Shown piece by piece: positions 1 to 11,800 of a DNA stretch of 64,000 nt. The notes under the pieces are model-generated. The model worked only from the letters and a program-made list of their open reading frames with translations, was not told the origin of the DNA and did not search any database. Both the position numbers and the translations under genes were made by a program. The number at the start of each line of letters is the position of its first letter. The stretch's first letter is position 1. The stretch is taken from NCBI RefSeq assembly GCF_050948215.1, contig NC_135150.1, forward strand, positions 15,851,943 to 15,915,942, read 5' to 3'. Source of the stretch: Halictus rubicundus. Its lineage: Eukaryota; Arthropoda; Insecta; Hymenoptera; Halictidae.

Positions 1-473
1 GAGGACTTGAGCAATTTTAAGCGTCGATCCGATCGCTGATCGTAGAGTCATTCGCGACCGTCCACTTCCTGCCGCTGGACGTCTCCCATCCAGGCGCGCG
101 TCGCTTTTCCATTGAACTAAAAAAGAAATAAATCCTCCGCACTCCTCTGAAGAATCCTTCACGTATCTCGCTTGCCACCAAATTATCCTCCGATCTTCCG
201 CTTCTTTATCTGCTTCTTCTTCTTCGTCGTCTTTCTTCTTCATTCTCTTCAGCGCCGATCGGAAATGTTTTCCTTTCGCGAGAACCGCTCGCTCGAAGGA
301 TCACTCTTTCCCCGAGTCACTTCAGTCGTAACTCATCTCCCAGTCTCCGCGGAAGGCCAACAATGTGACTCTCTGTGCGTGGACCGGCGACGTCTCGACG
401 ATGATCCCAGACGAGCCACTCTCTGGCCAGAGCAAGTCCCGTTTTCCTATCGAGTGCCTCCGTGGCTCCGGGG
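1..473. other. 3' flank of the knirps-family gene, no gene seen
   Basis: This stretch lies downstream of the stop codon of the minus-strand nuclear receptor and probably contains its 3'UTR. Open frames here are antisense or run-on shadows of the receptor exon. No minus-strand AATAAA was found in it, so the transcript may end outside the window. Confidence 0.5.
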
Positions 474-2558
474 TCATGTCTTCCTGGTGAGATCGAGCGG
501 CGGCCCCGTGTCCTGTAGGAGCTCGTTGTCCTCGCTGTCCGTCGACCTCTCCTCCTCGGTGCTGGCGTTCTCCGGCTCCTTCTCCTCCGTCGGGCCAGGC
601 TTCACGCTCAGATCGATCGGCTCGTCCTGTTCCGGGCCCAGGGACCGCAGGAACGCCAGACTCTTGTCGTACGCGACCTCCATCTGGCTCCTCGTGCAGA
701 CCCCGTCGTCCTTGCACTCGTCCCGACCGCTTCTGTTCTCCTCGTCCTTCTTCGGCGACGGGGTCGACCGGGGACTGACGCTGTCGCTCGACGAGCTGGT
801 CAGGCTCGCTACCATCTGGGACGCGCCGACCTGGTTCACGTACGGGACGATGAATCGCTGCTGGAACGGGAAGAACGGCGCGTTCAGTAGCTGCATGTGC
901 GTCAGGGCCGGATGAAAGAACGGCGGGCCCCTCCACATCGGGAACCTGGACACCTCGGGCCTGAGCAACTCGTGCGGCCCTCTCACCAGGTCGACCGGCC
1001 TCAGCAGAGGGTCCTGGCCGGGTCTCGTCGCTATATCCTGCGTTCGTAATTGCGCGGGCAACTCCTGCGGCCTCAGTACCGACTCCTCCCGCTTCGGGTA
1101 CCTATCCTGTTGATGATGATGGTGATGGTAACTGTTCGCTGTGGTGGTTGTTGTCGTAACCATACCGACTACGTTCGACGAGCTCGTCGTGCCCGCGTTC
1201 TCGTTATTGTTATTGTTATTGTTCGCCACGTCCAGCGAACCGAACGCCTTCTCGTAGGCGGACTTCGGGTCCTTGATCAGACGCGTCTGATGCGCCTGGT
1301 GCGACTGCTCCTGGAGTAGACAATGGATCTTGAACCAGTTCGAACGGCGACCGTACCGGGAACCAGACTTCGACATCCCGACCATCAGACACTTCCGCAG
1401 ACGGCACGCCTTGCACGCGGTGCGATTCTTCTTGTTGATCACGCACACACCGCCGTTCTTGCATTCGGAGATGCTGCCTAGATTGTTGTAGGTGCGGCCG
1501 AAGAACGACTGCGGGGCAGAAAACAGGCGGGTGTGATTCGCTGGGGTCACGGGATCGTCGATCCTCTGCCGATTAAGCTGTTTATCATCCGATTAGCTTG
1601 TAATAATAAGTAATCCACCAGGTTTCATAGATCGTACAACCTGATACGCTAAGGCGCGATGGATCTATTCGATTGGACAGTCTAGCGATCGATAAAATGG
1701 CGGATTACTTATTCAAACGCGAAATGGTGGCTGTACAAATTCATTCGTGGCGCTTACTTCGTTTTGAAAATTGTCTAATCCTGTCTGCTCCATCTTTATG
1801 TCAAATAGGGCTTTGATAAAACTGAGTTGTCAATGTATTTTTTCGAATACAATACCATCAATACGGAATCGTTTGTTTGACAATTTAATTCTAGGTACCA
1901 CGAAGACCACGAATTAATTTGTGCATCTGATACTTAGGGGAGAGTCGTACTGTGCAAGCTAATTAAACCTTAGGACGTATTGACTAAGTACTCGGCCTGT
2001 ACAACTTCTTCATCGTTGCAAATCATTAATCTCCGTGACAAAATTCCGGAAAAGCGATTACAGTGAATTCTCGATATTTGCCTCCTCAGTATCGTGTATC
2101 ATTCAGGAGACATACCCGAGGCGTTTTATGTTTACCCCGTGGTAGTGGGGATAATTCCGCGACGTTTATCGTCCAGGCCTTGGCGACATATATAGAGAAA
2201 TCACTGTAACACCTTTTTATTAAGTGCCCTGTGCGTATAGAATAAACTATTTTCTTGAAATTTGATTTTTACCAAGAGTAGCCCAAGGTTATAATACAAA
2301 AACTTGGAAGAAGATGACACAAAAGTGCAAAGAGCCAACTTCGCCCGAACCACTTCCTGAAGCAGCCACCGAAACTAGCATTAGAGGCTAGTTAGAGGCA
2401 AGTAGATGATTATTAAATTATTCAGTTTTTGCGATGGGTGTGGCGACTGGGAAGAAGCAACGTGCTCGACGGATACCGACCTTGCAACCTTCACACGTGA
2501 AGGCTCCGAAGTGAAAACCCGCGGCCGGCTCCCCGCAGACCCTGCACAGCTGATTCAT
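474..2558 (-). CDS. eg: knirps-family orphan nuclear receptor (eagle-like), core coding exons
   Basis: DNA-binding transcription factor of the Knirps/Knrl/Eagle (NR0A) group; these proteins lack a ligand-binding domain and act mainly as repressors in segmentation and neuroblast fate. Two exons are read on the minus strand: 2558-2481 and 1508-474 (TGA at 476-474), 370 codons from MNQLC. The first zinc finger (Cys5, 8, 22, 25; P-box EGCKSF) is split from the second (Cys42, 48, 58, 61) exactly after CEGCK, with donor AAG|GTCGGT and acceptor TTTTCTGCCCCGCAG|TCG. The C-terminal extension (GMSKSGSRYGRRSNWFKIHC) is the family's Kni-box. Poly-Asn and poly-His runs follow. Two CtBP-type motifs lie at the end: PIDLS (residues 323-327) and PPLDL (362-366). 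Residues such as MNQLC, GRTYNNL and CLMVGMSKSG match my memory of Eagle better than Kni/Knrl, so the paralogue assignment is less certain than the family. A splice acceptor (CTTTTTGTTGCAG) ends immediately before the MNQLC ATG, so this exon is internal. Confidence 0.95.
2061..2206. mobile_element. TA-flanked MITE, family F (copy 1, internally deleted)
   Basis: The element begins CAGTGAATTCTCGATA and ends TATAGAGAAATCACTG, which are imperfect inverted ends, and has TA on both sides as expected for a Tc1/mariner-type target duplication. It is 146 bp, shorter than the copies at 3705 and 53609 because an internal block is missing. It sits in the intron that splits the nuclear receptor zinc fingers. 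Confidence 0.75.
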
Positions 2559-3704
2559 CTGCAACAAAAAGACGCGACATGTGGTTACGCTTCAGCCAAG
2601 AAACCGAAGACGCTCGGAACGCCGCACCGCGCCGGCGCGAGGATCGCGCTCAAATACGTGCCAATCATGAAAGACTGTTTCTTGTCGGATCACGACAACA
2701 AAAATATCCCCACTCCCAGCGCTATACATACGTATGGGCAGACACGGCCGTAAAGTAAGTGTTCCCGCTGTTAACGCTATTTATTTCAGCGACGATCGCG
2801 GGAGGCGTTTAGTAACGTCGGATTAATCATTGAGTACTTAACAAGCTCCTCCGTAACGACACATCTACCAACCGAGCTGGGTTCTCTCGTGTCTCGCAAC
2901 ACCGAAACGATTAAAACCGCCGCCGGACACTGCACCGTGCCGTGGAAACCGACGAAAAAGAAAAAAACTATCGATGATTTTACATGATTTATAGGCGATC
3001 GGACGAATAGATCCGTGAATGATGGCGATTCGCGTCGATATCGCAACATGGCGGTTCCGCTCGAATCGAACGCAACTCGGCCGCCAGTCATCGACAGTCA
3101 TTAACGCGCGTTAGTCGAGTGCCTGTTTGTTTAACACGTAATATCATTTCGACGTGAAAATTTCTGCCGCCAGAGTCTTTCATGTCGGCTGCAATTTGTT
3201 AGCCGACCGGTGTTTGTTACCGTTCTATGGGCCCTAAGCGCGGTCATGATCCATCGTTCGTCTCTCTTGTTCTCGAATTAATTTGGTTCATTCATGTCAT
3301 GTTCTTACAGTGATGAAGAAGTGGGAATACGCTGAGAGGAGAAGTTGATAAACGTTTTCATTCGAAACGGACAGTCAAACGTTTGTGCATTAACTCCGTG
3401 GATTTTCTCAGCGGAGTCAACGTTACGCTCCAGCATGAATATTCATAATAACCAACTTTTTAATTGTCTTTTTCATGTTTGAATCTGTTTTTCTACAATT
3501 TCCTAATGATGTACTGATTTTCAGGTTGGGTGCAGGTAGAGCGTTTGCTTAAAGTTATGTCAATTCAATGGACTATTAACAGTAAACCTACCGAGCCTGA
3601 AAAGTAAGTGACATATGTTGTCTTATCAAAATTACGAGATTGAATTTATTTGGATTTTGTGCGGTACGTGTTATAATATATGCTATACTAAATGTATATA
3701 TTTA

Positions 3705-3902
3705 CAGTGAATTCTCGATATATGTCAACAACATGGGTCTTGACAGCGTCGTGTATCGTCCAGGACACATATCCGAGTTATGTTTACACTCCTGGGGCCT
3801 CTCGAGCTTCGCAGCCCCTCACTGGGTATAGCCCGCGGTAGTGGGGATAATTCCGCGACATTTATCATCCAGGTCTTGGCGACATATATAGAGAAATCAC
3901 GG
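3705..3902. mobile_element. TA-flanked MITE, family F (copy 2)
   Basis: About 198 bp with the same left end (CAGTGAATTCTCGATA) and right end (ATATATAGAGAAATCAC, last bases mutated). Internal sequence matches the copy at 53609 over nearly its whole length. Its right end runs straight into the 161-bp tandem array. Confidence 0.75.
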
Positions 3903-4345
3903 CAATCATTTCGCGCGAAAGCATCTTTATAATTTCAGTAATTGCAAAATAAAAAATCTGGAACCGGTCATTTCGACCGGCGGTGATAGGTTTAGTGTTA
4001 ACAATAATCCAATGGAAGATAATTCTGCGACATTTATCATCCAAGTCTTGGCGACATATATAGAGAAATCACTGCAACCATTTATCTTTATAATTTCAGT
4101 AATTGCAAAATAAAAAATCTGGAACCGGTCATTTCGACCGGCGGTGATAGGTTTAGTGTTAACAATAATCCAATGGAAGATAATTCTGCAACATTTATCA
4201 TCCAAGTCTTGGCGACATATATAGAGAAATCACTGCAACCATTTATCTTTATAATTTCAGTAATTGCAAAATAAAAAATCTGGAACCGGTCATTTCGACG
4301 GGCGGTGATAGGTTTAGTGTTAACAATGATCCAATAGAAGATTCA
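3903..4345. repeat. 161-bp tandem array built from MITE ends
   Basis: The marker AATTTCAGTAATTGCA recurs at 3931, 4092 and 4253, a period of exactly 161 bp, for about 2.6 near-identical units. Each unit contains a block resembling the right end of family D (GTCATTTCGACCGGCGG...TTTAGTGTTAA) followed by the right end of family F (CTTGGCGACATATATAGAGA). The array lies directly after an F copy. Few mismatches between units suggest recent duplication. Confidence 0.85.
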
Positions 4346-6138
4346 GAAGCTAGAGCATGTGCTAAATGTCGTTGAAACTTGAAGCAATCCTTGCTCCTTG
4401 AATTCTTCAGAAGATCTTTCTAGGATGTGCGGTGTCGCTCGAATCGATTGCAACTCGGAACACGAGTGTCTCCGGCTGTCTGTTTGTTTAAGTAATATTA
4501 TTCCGTTTCCAGCATTGAAATTCTCATTGGTAGCCCGCACGAATTAAACGAGTTATTTTTCTTCGGTTCGGACGTTTCGTTGTCGAGTGTTATTGTAGGT
4601 TGAGAATCGTCGGGTGAACGCTGCGCAGCTCGTACGCTCTCGAAAACGGTAAAAAGGTCCTTTTCTTGCGTTCTCCCGGCCAGGCAAGAACCGTCGGTGA
4701 TTCGGTTGCGAGACCGTGTTCCTATTAAAACCTAGTTAGCTAGTCATTACCGGCGAACCAGGCTGCGGCCTCCGCGGATCGCGACGATCAAATGAGAAAG
4801 GATGACCGAACGGGAAAGGTAAATCGTGGACGGGAGAGAGCGTGCGGACTCATCGGAGATGTTGTTCGATTCCCCGGCGCAAGAAGGGTGTATCGATTCT
4901 AGTTTGCGATTTCGTAACGAAAGTAATCGCCGATGTAAGGGGCGTTCGTCGACCGACGGAATCATGTTACGTCAGCCGGCTAGACGAAACCTTTCGCGGT
5001 TCTCTGGGGCTGGCTTCGGTATTATTCAAATAATATGTTTGGAAATGCGGCAACTGTGCGTCGCTGAAGATGATATTTCCTCTAGATTGCTTCATTATCT
5101 GGCTAGCGCGAACACAATCTCTTATTTCGCTTGTTTGCCCTGCGTCTGAATGAGTTTTTACTTAACCCTCCAAGGGATACGTGTGTGCCTTTTTTGAAAG
5201 AGACTAATAAGAGGAATTAATTTTTCTGACATTTGATTTTTTTCGTCTCATCACGAAAGGGTTATTAAATAATTCTTCACTTAACGAGGTGTTTGCTATT
5301 GCACTATGAAAATTCACAGAACCTGCAGGCGTTAATTACACAGCTCGAGAAATGCAATTATAGTGGATGATCCTATGCAACATCTGTTAAAATTGTTCGG
5401 TAAAAGAGAAATGTAATGTAGTGAAGGTCTTGTTTTCATTTTTCGCGTGAACTGAGCGACAATATTTGCAACAAATTCGATTAATTTGTAAGAGTTTCTG
5501 AGGATTGTGTAACTCCCAGAAAAGATTATAAAATCAGGAATATAAATAACTGAACAGTTTCTTACTCGGTGTCGAGTTTATTAATTGAAACATTAGGCGT
5601 ACCATTTACTGTCAAAAGATTCAAACGTTCCAATCGCGTCATTTTCACAAAAGGTCTCGCGAGTCATCAAAGTTTGAAGACCGCTGTAAAATAACATCGC
5701 GAAGGCCCTCTTACGCGTTGTCCCGAGACATCCTTATTCGCTTTTAATTATTCTCGGAGGAACGACGGAAACAAAATCGCCGGTTCAACGGGTTAAATCC
5801 TCGTTTCGCGGTTGGGTCCCCCTAAAAAAAAAAGAAAAATCGGTGGACAGTGGTGAAACCGGGCAGCGGCGTTGGCAAAAGGCGAATCATCGGCCGTGTA
5901 ACGCGAGGAAAAAGATCCCCGGTTGGCACGGTACTTTCATTTCTTCGTCGAGTGCCATTCGTCATCGGCATTACCTTCGCGCGTTACTTAATGAGACGTC
6001 TCCTTGGTTGCGGGTGTGCGATTAAGCGGCCCGAGAAGGGTCGAATCGCGGTGGCCGAGGAGAGAAGGTGGAACAAGAGAGGAGAACGCGATAGGTTGCC
6101 GGTGTCGATGGGAGAAAGAAAACGTCGACGTGAGAGCA

Positions 6139-6169
<31 letters not shown>

Positions 6170-6927
6170 TCGGGACACCGGGGACCATTATTTAGTTCCG
6201 TTCGAGAGTGCAGCGGCCGAGAGTGCAGGGGATTAGAACCGAGGTGACACAGCCGCGTCATCTGTTGGACGTTTAACCTTTTTTACCTTGCACCGTCCTG
6301 CGCTTTTGCCGGCGTTCCTACGGCAAGAAGCCATTGCCCGTCTCACCCAGATACGCTCCGGGCGAAACTGCGCTACAATAGTCCACCTTCTTACAACACG
6401 ATACAGTAGTGGCACAGTTCAATTAAAATCTCCATCGTGTCGAGTGTCTACCCCGTGTCTACCCCTCCGTTTTACACCGCACACCAACGAGAAAATTAGC
6501 ACACCTTCCTTCAATGTAAGACAGACTATCCTAAAAGTTTCGAAAGGAACCCTCCCATAGTCTCTTAACAAAAAAATCTGCAAACATCCCCTTATTTTTA
6601 ATGTTCTAAATCGACCCATTCCCTGAATCCGTTACATTAGCCCCGAGACTAAGCCAGAATTTCGTGGAAGTTTCGTTGCAAATATGATTAAGAGCCAAGA
6701 CCACGTAGATTCGCGATAAGGTAACCACGTTACCGACAAAAATAGGTGTTCATGACACCCCTGTCTTCTAGCGGTTCATCCTTTCGTTTCAGCGCTCCAT
6801 CGTTTTTGGAAAACTGTTCACAAAACACTTTTCTCCATTTTTTCGAAAGATCGCAGCAGGGTTTACCACTTAGCAGGGACTACACCCAAGATATGAAATA
6901 AATTGAGCAACAGTACACTGTTAAAAT
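4346..6927. other. intronic or intergenic sequence, no gene seen
   Basis: Probable large first intron of the minus-strand nuclear receptor. Short open frames of 60-130 codons occur on both strands, without recognisable domains, and include the GA microsatellite in translation. A possible degraded TTAA element starts at 5163 (TTAACCCTCCAAGGGA), but no convincing opposite end was found. Confidence 0.5.
6139..6165 (+). repeat. (GA)n microsatellite
   Basis: An uninterrupted run of GA dinucleotides, read as Arg-Glu repeats in one frame and Ser-Leu repeats on the other strand. This explains the low-complexity open frames around it. Confidence 0.95.
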
Positions 6928-7056
6928 TGGACTGCAGATTTTAAGCATTTGGGGCACAAATGAGCAGGCACAATTTAAAGCAGTAGACAGATCTACAAAA
7001 TTCAAGGATATTTCTGTATTATTTGCAGCTTATGAACATTATTATTCGCAGTCTAG
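6928..7056. mobile_element. MITE with ACTGCGGAT ends, family K (copy 1)
   Basis: The left end GGACTGCAGATTTTAAGCAT is mirrored by the right end TTCGCAGTCTAGT, giving about 129 bp. The ends match the consensus CTAGACTGCGGATTTTATGC found at many other places in this window. No coding capacity. Confidence 0.65.
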
Positions 7057-7796
7057 TCATAATCATGTCACCGTTCACATCTTGGCAAAATGGTTCTTCT
7101 AAGTACATATGGAAATCGTCAGAAACCATTTTGCTTCAAATAGATGAAGCTACTTCCACAGTATCGTTTATACCTTCCGCCAAGCTAAATCAACCATATG
7201 ACACTTGAGCGAGCACATCAGTATACTGGATTTAATGAACTGCACCGTACGTGACACAGAAGATTTAAATGAGTTAATCACACGAAGAATAATTTCCGAA
7301 AATAATCGACGAAATTGTTCCCATGACATGAAACTTGAGCGAATACGTCGATCATTCTTTTTTACTTACCAGCAATTTTGCAATACTCTTTTTTAGATCG
7401 AACATGCGAACGTCTGAATAAATTGTTCAAAAGTGACAAGGATTTCTTCGAATTTCTTCGCTCAACAAATTTTTCGAATTTATATAGTGTAACAATTTCT
7501 CCTGAAATTATTATTGATAAGAAAACTGTGGAACTTCTTTTACATTCAGCTCGGTCATGAAAAAGTCAATTAACCAGTTAAGCGCGTTTGACGTGTACAC
7601 ACGTCGGACCAAATCTCTATTGCGGTGCGGTCGACGTTGATGAATTATTAATTTCTTATCGAATAAAACTGTAATCCTTTCTCATTTTGCTCTACTTTTT
7701 TCGTAAAATTTATAATACCGGCATCTGGCTTGTTCTAAGTCACTGCTCGATTTTAATTCCGCGCCCGTGAGGGATTTTTGAAATTAAACTCTGCAG

Positions 7797-8008
7797 TTAA
7801 CCCATTTGCATCATTAGCGTTATATATACGTTCAATTTTCCTGGTCACTATCACCGGTGCGTATATATACGCTCAATATATTCTTTCTTATAACGCTGAA
7901 ATATCAAGGTCTTTCACTTGTAGTAATTTTTGTATTTAAATATAATAAAAAAGAAGTTTGGTGATGAAGGCCTTCTTTTCATATTTCCTTATGATAAAAG
8001 TGGGTTAA
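7797..8008. mobile_element. TTAA-flanked MITE, family A (copy 1)
   Basis: Flanked by TTAA on both sides, with ends TTAACCCATTTGCATCATTA and (mutated) AAAGTGGGTTAA. It contains degraded copies of the internal palindrome GCGTATATATACGC and shares the block AAGGCCTTCTTTTCATATTT with copies at 12781 and 50483. The TTAA target suggests mobilisation by a piggyBac-type transposase. It has no coding capacity and is about 212 bp. Confidence 0.8.
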
Positions 8009-8176
8009 TGGGCTTCCGGTCGGTAAAGTGTTCACAAATTGCACTGTATAGGAAATGATAGGTACGTTTGAATCGCTTGGAAAAAAATCGATGAAGTTGT
8101 TCCCGAATCCCGTGCGAATTCGGCGGAGAGGATCGAGGTGGCTTGTCGATAGTAAAAAGGTACAAGAGGAACTCAC

Positions 8177-8335
8177 CACGTCGGTGTTGGCCGCTGCCGA
8201 GGCGATCGTCGACGTAGGCGTCCACCACCCTGCGGTGGCGGATGTCGTACTTGTAATGATACCAACACCCGTTGCACCAGGGATGGATCCGCTCCCAGCC
8301 AATCCTGCCGAGCTCGACAAATCGCCCACGTCCAT
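8177..8335 (-). CDS. eg: candidate 5' coding exon of the knirps-family gene (N-terminal extension)
   Basis: On the minus strand an ATG at 8335 opens 53 codons (MDVGDLSSSAGLAGS..., rich in Ser, Ala, Gly and Thr, with one WW pair) and ends at a strong donor, GTG|GTGAGT, at 8176. The break is phase 0. The next minus-strand exon, at 2558, begins with a splice acceptor followed in phase 0 by ATGAATCAG, so joining gives an uninterrupted protein of 423 residues with the zinc fingers starting near residue 58. The intervening intron would be 5.6 kb. The surrounding DNA is CpG-rich and promoter-like. It could instead be the start of another minus-strand transcript, or a leader from which the internal ATG is used. 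The evidence is splice phase and sites only; no homology is recognised in this exon. Confidence 0.55.
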
Positions 8336-8630
8336 TCGATGTTCTTTAATCTCTCGGTGTAAACGGTTCGCGCCGGGCCCTCGAGCCGTCTGTTCCGTGT
8401 TCGATGCCGCGGGCCGACATTTTCGCGCGTGTCCGACAACCTCCGCAGCCGTTCGAAATTTCGTCGGCTGCTACGGATTCACTGGATCGCGGTGAACCGG
8501 GACCCACCGGCCTCTTCTTCGATCCTCACAGGACCCCGTGCCAACTGCAACCATAAACGGGCTAGTCGAGTACTCTACTATTACACTACAGGACGAACAC
8601 TGGAGCCAGACAAGAATTTGTTTCTTACTT

Positions 8631-8858
8631 TATCACTAGGTTTACGGAGCACTAAAAGTGACCAGATTGGATTATTTAGAAAAATATCAAGAATATATTC
8701 AGCCAGATTTTTAGCAGCTTTTACCGTAATATATGTTCCAAGGAGTAAATGTGTTAAATAAATTTCGTATAAATGCACTTTTACAATCACAATAATTGTA
8801 AATTAAATGACTGAATTTAATCAGTCGTTTTGACGGGTTTCGTAAATCTAGCGTTGAA
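8631..8858. mobile_element. MITE with CACTAGGTTTACGG ends, family D (copy 1)
   Basis: The left end CACTAGGTTTACGGAGCAC is mirrored by the right end CGTAAATCTAGCG, preceded by GTCGTTTTGACGGG. The same left and right blocks recur at 36277-36640 and 41949-42140, and in a decayed form at 54008-54152. It is about 228 bp, AT-rich and has no coding capacity. Confidence 0.65.
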
Positions 8859-11800
8859 ATTTAATATATTGAAAATAATGTATCACTAATGTTTTGTCAT
8901 TTTTCCACAGTTTTATATTTCGCCTTATTTTTGTCGTAAATTGCATAAAATAGTCCAATATTGTATAAACGAGAGGTTCATAGATCAATTAGTGTTAAGC
9001 TCTTATCGAGAAGAGAGGTATTATAGTATCAATTGTGGGGCCAATATCTTAGGAGCATAATCTTTATGATTTTATTTTGGAAATTCGAATAAAGCCTAAG
9101 CGCATGATAGGCAAACACAACTGTTTGGGCTACTGTTGGATCTCCTTAATAATTCAACACTAAACTTAATACTAAAAGTGACGTGTGTTCGATGCCTTGC
9201 AAAAATGTTAAAATTTAATTTCTTGACTGATAATTTCAAGTTTAATACAAGCCCATGCAAAAGTAAGCACTCAAAAGATCTAAAATAAGTATTTCATTCG
9301 ACAATAATCGGAGAGTCTGTGAATTCTGTTAGAAAAGAAAATTTTGGTAATTTTTCTAGCAAGCGAAGACGCAGTTCTATAAAAATTGTTCTGTAAAAAT
9401 TGCCCTCTGATCGTACGCCTGCGAGGACTTTTACGGAAATTAATTAACAGGTGAGAATTTCAATCAATTTTGCAGGTAACTCCCCCGAAAAACCGAGGCG
9501 TTCAGAATCCGCCATTTCTTGCGCGGATTTCGCCGGGATCGGTCGAGATAACATGTCGTGTTTACAGCGGTGTAACGCCATTACCATGTTAACGGAGCCC
9601 GCCTCGCAAGAGGCGCATAAATACGAGCGCTAATTACGGCGCCGACCACGTATTAATTTCATCCGCGCGCGGGAACCGAACCCGTGTACGCCTGGTGAAT
9701 CCCGACGCGTGTAAACGTGTCCGCTTCCGAGTAACGAGGTTCCGTTTTTGATGCGTTCGAAATAATAAGCGCCGCCCTTTGCACGCCACCATTTTGTTCG
9801 GAACTTGTCCGGCACGCGAAATCGTTTCGCACGAACCGGTCACGCTCGGAGAATTATCACCGTGGCGCCCTTAACAGCCAGAACCTTACAGAAATCATTA
9901 AAAAAAAAAAAGCGAACTACACAAGGGAAAGATAAAAACCGTGCCTGAATTGATTAATTTAATCTTTTTACATGATCCTGGGATGAAAATTCGATTTTCT
10001 GTTTCAGCTACTGTCAAATTTGTTGTTGATCTATCACTGTGAGATGGTGAATCAAGCACAATTGGTGAAACTGGAGCGTAAAACGAAAATGAATTCACCG
10101 TAAATCGTTCGTTCAATTGTTTCTAAGGAGTCTGTGACGGTTAAATTTGTAGTTATTTCATGTAGAATATTTGTTTGATTTTTGTGATTTCAATGAACGA
10201 TAAGGCTTATAGATGCAATACCTGTTCGCACTGTTCAAAATGAACGACTCCTCGTGTTCTCGAGATGTTACACATATTTAATCGAATGTAAAACGGTGGA
10301 TGCTCGTTTATCTGCATCGATCGCGACGAAGTTCGATCGTCAAATGATGAATGAACCGGGAAGAAGTGTTCTCCTTTTTTTGTCCCGTCTCCGCCGGGTT
10401 CCATTTGTTCGGTGGGCATCGATACGTGTGAAGGATGACCGACAGGCGAGAAATACGAGGAGGCTCGTCGTTCGCCGTGACGTCTGTAAATTTTATCGCG
10501 GGATGTCTTCCTTAAATAATGACAAATTAATTAAGAGTCGTGTACCCGCGGAAGACCGGTTCGGTTGAATGTATCGTCCGCTCGCCACCGCGGATCCTAT
10601 AAATCGCCATTCCTGCGGGCAAACGCGGCTCTTCGGCGTGGGACATAGGAACTTCTACGCCCGCACCGATCAGAGAATAAGATCGGGGCGCAGGACACCT
10701 TGAAAAAGGAAAAAAAAATGATGCGGTATCTTAACTCAATAACAGTGAAACGAAAGACTCTTAAAAGGTTGACTCGATAAAAGAACGCGGACTGGTCCCA
10801 TCGAGAATTAATTTCGGTATTAAACCGTTCAGATAAACGTTATCTATCACCAGGGCTCTCGGGTCCCGCAAAATCCTCCAAATGGAGGCTCCTCGGATGG
10901 TACCGGTTTCCGAGAGTTTCGGCGCAATTAGGGTATTAATATTTATTATCGAATCGCCGGCTTGCGTAAGTGGCTAGAGAGTTTTGCGCGCCGAAACTAG
11001 TTTCTTAAACCGATAAAGTCCCATTACCGTGGCCCGAATTGAGTCGTAAACGGTGCCGGGGCTCCTAAATGGCTAACCCGACGAGCGACACGCCCCTCGG
11101 GACGTCCGCGGGAAATCGTATGATCGGGATCCTTCGGTGATTCTCGAAATTCTGCAATTAACAGTCCCGACGGCCGCGGCGAATCGCTCATCGTCGGAAG
11201 CTGTCTGCGTGTCCGCGACGTTAGACGACAACAACAGCGGGGTGGGAACGGAAAGGGGGGAAGACGCGAACGCACGTAACTGCCGCGAGCACTATTATAT
11301 TCCCTCGTTGATATTTTCGAGCCGACCGGCCGCGAAACCGCCGAGAAAACGGGGAGAAGACGCCGCGCGCATCGTTGCCGCGCGGCCGCAACAAGTTTGC
11401 AGTCCTTGAAATAATCGCTCTTTTACCTGCGCGCGCGCGAGCGTTATACCGCGTGTATGCAAACGTAATACATCGCGTCACTCTTCAGGAGACTGGATTA
11501 GCGGCACGCACCGCGTATCCTACATAGAAACTGAAGACGAAGTCCTGTCGACAGCGAGTTATTCCGCCAGCCTGAACACCTGAATTGAAACTTCAGGCTC
11601 GAGAGGGATTCTCGATGAACAAGCTCCTCTCTTCCCGGCGCGACAATAGCGAATCACATGCTGCGAGAAAACGCGGAGATTCGAGCGAATTCTACAACAA
11701 TTTGGCCTCCGACGTCGCAGGACCCAGGAGAGTAGAGTTTGTTACTGCCCTGTCATCACGGTGCAAGAAATTGTTGTTCTTCGTAGCAAGAGAACGGATT

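Noticed and set aside
172..915. 247-codon plus-strand open frame at the left edge
   Set aside because: Antisense shadow of the nuclear receptor exon.
2406..2753. 115-codon plus-strand open frame
   Set aside because: Antisense to the first zinc-finger exon of the nuclear receptor, which explains the open frame.
3927..4205. 92-codon minus-strand frame with an internal amino-acid repeat
   Set aside because: The repeat is just translation of the 161-bp tandem array; no protein family likeness.
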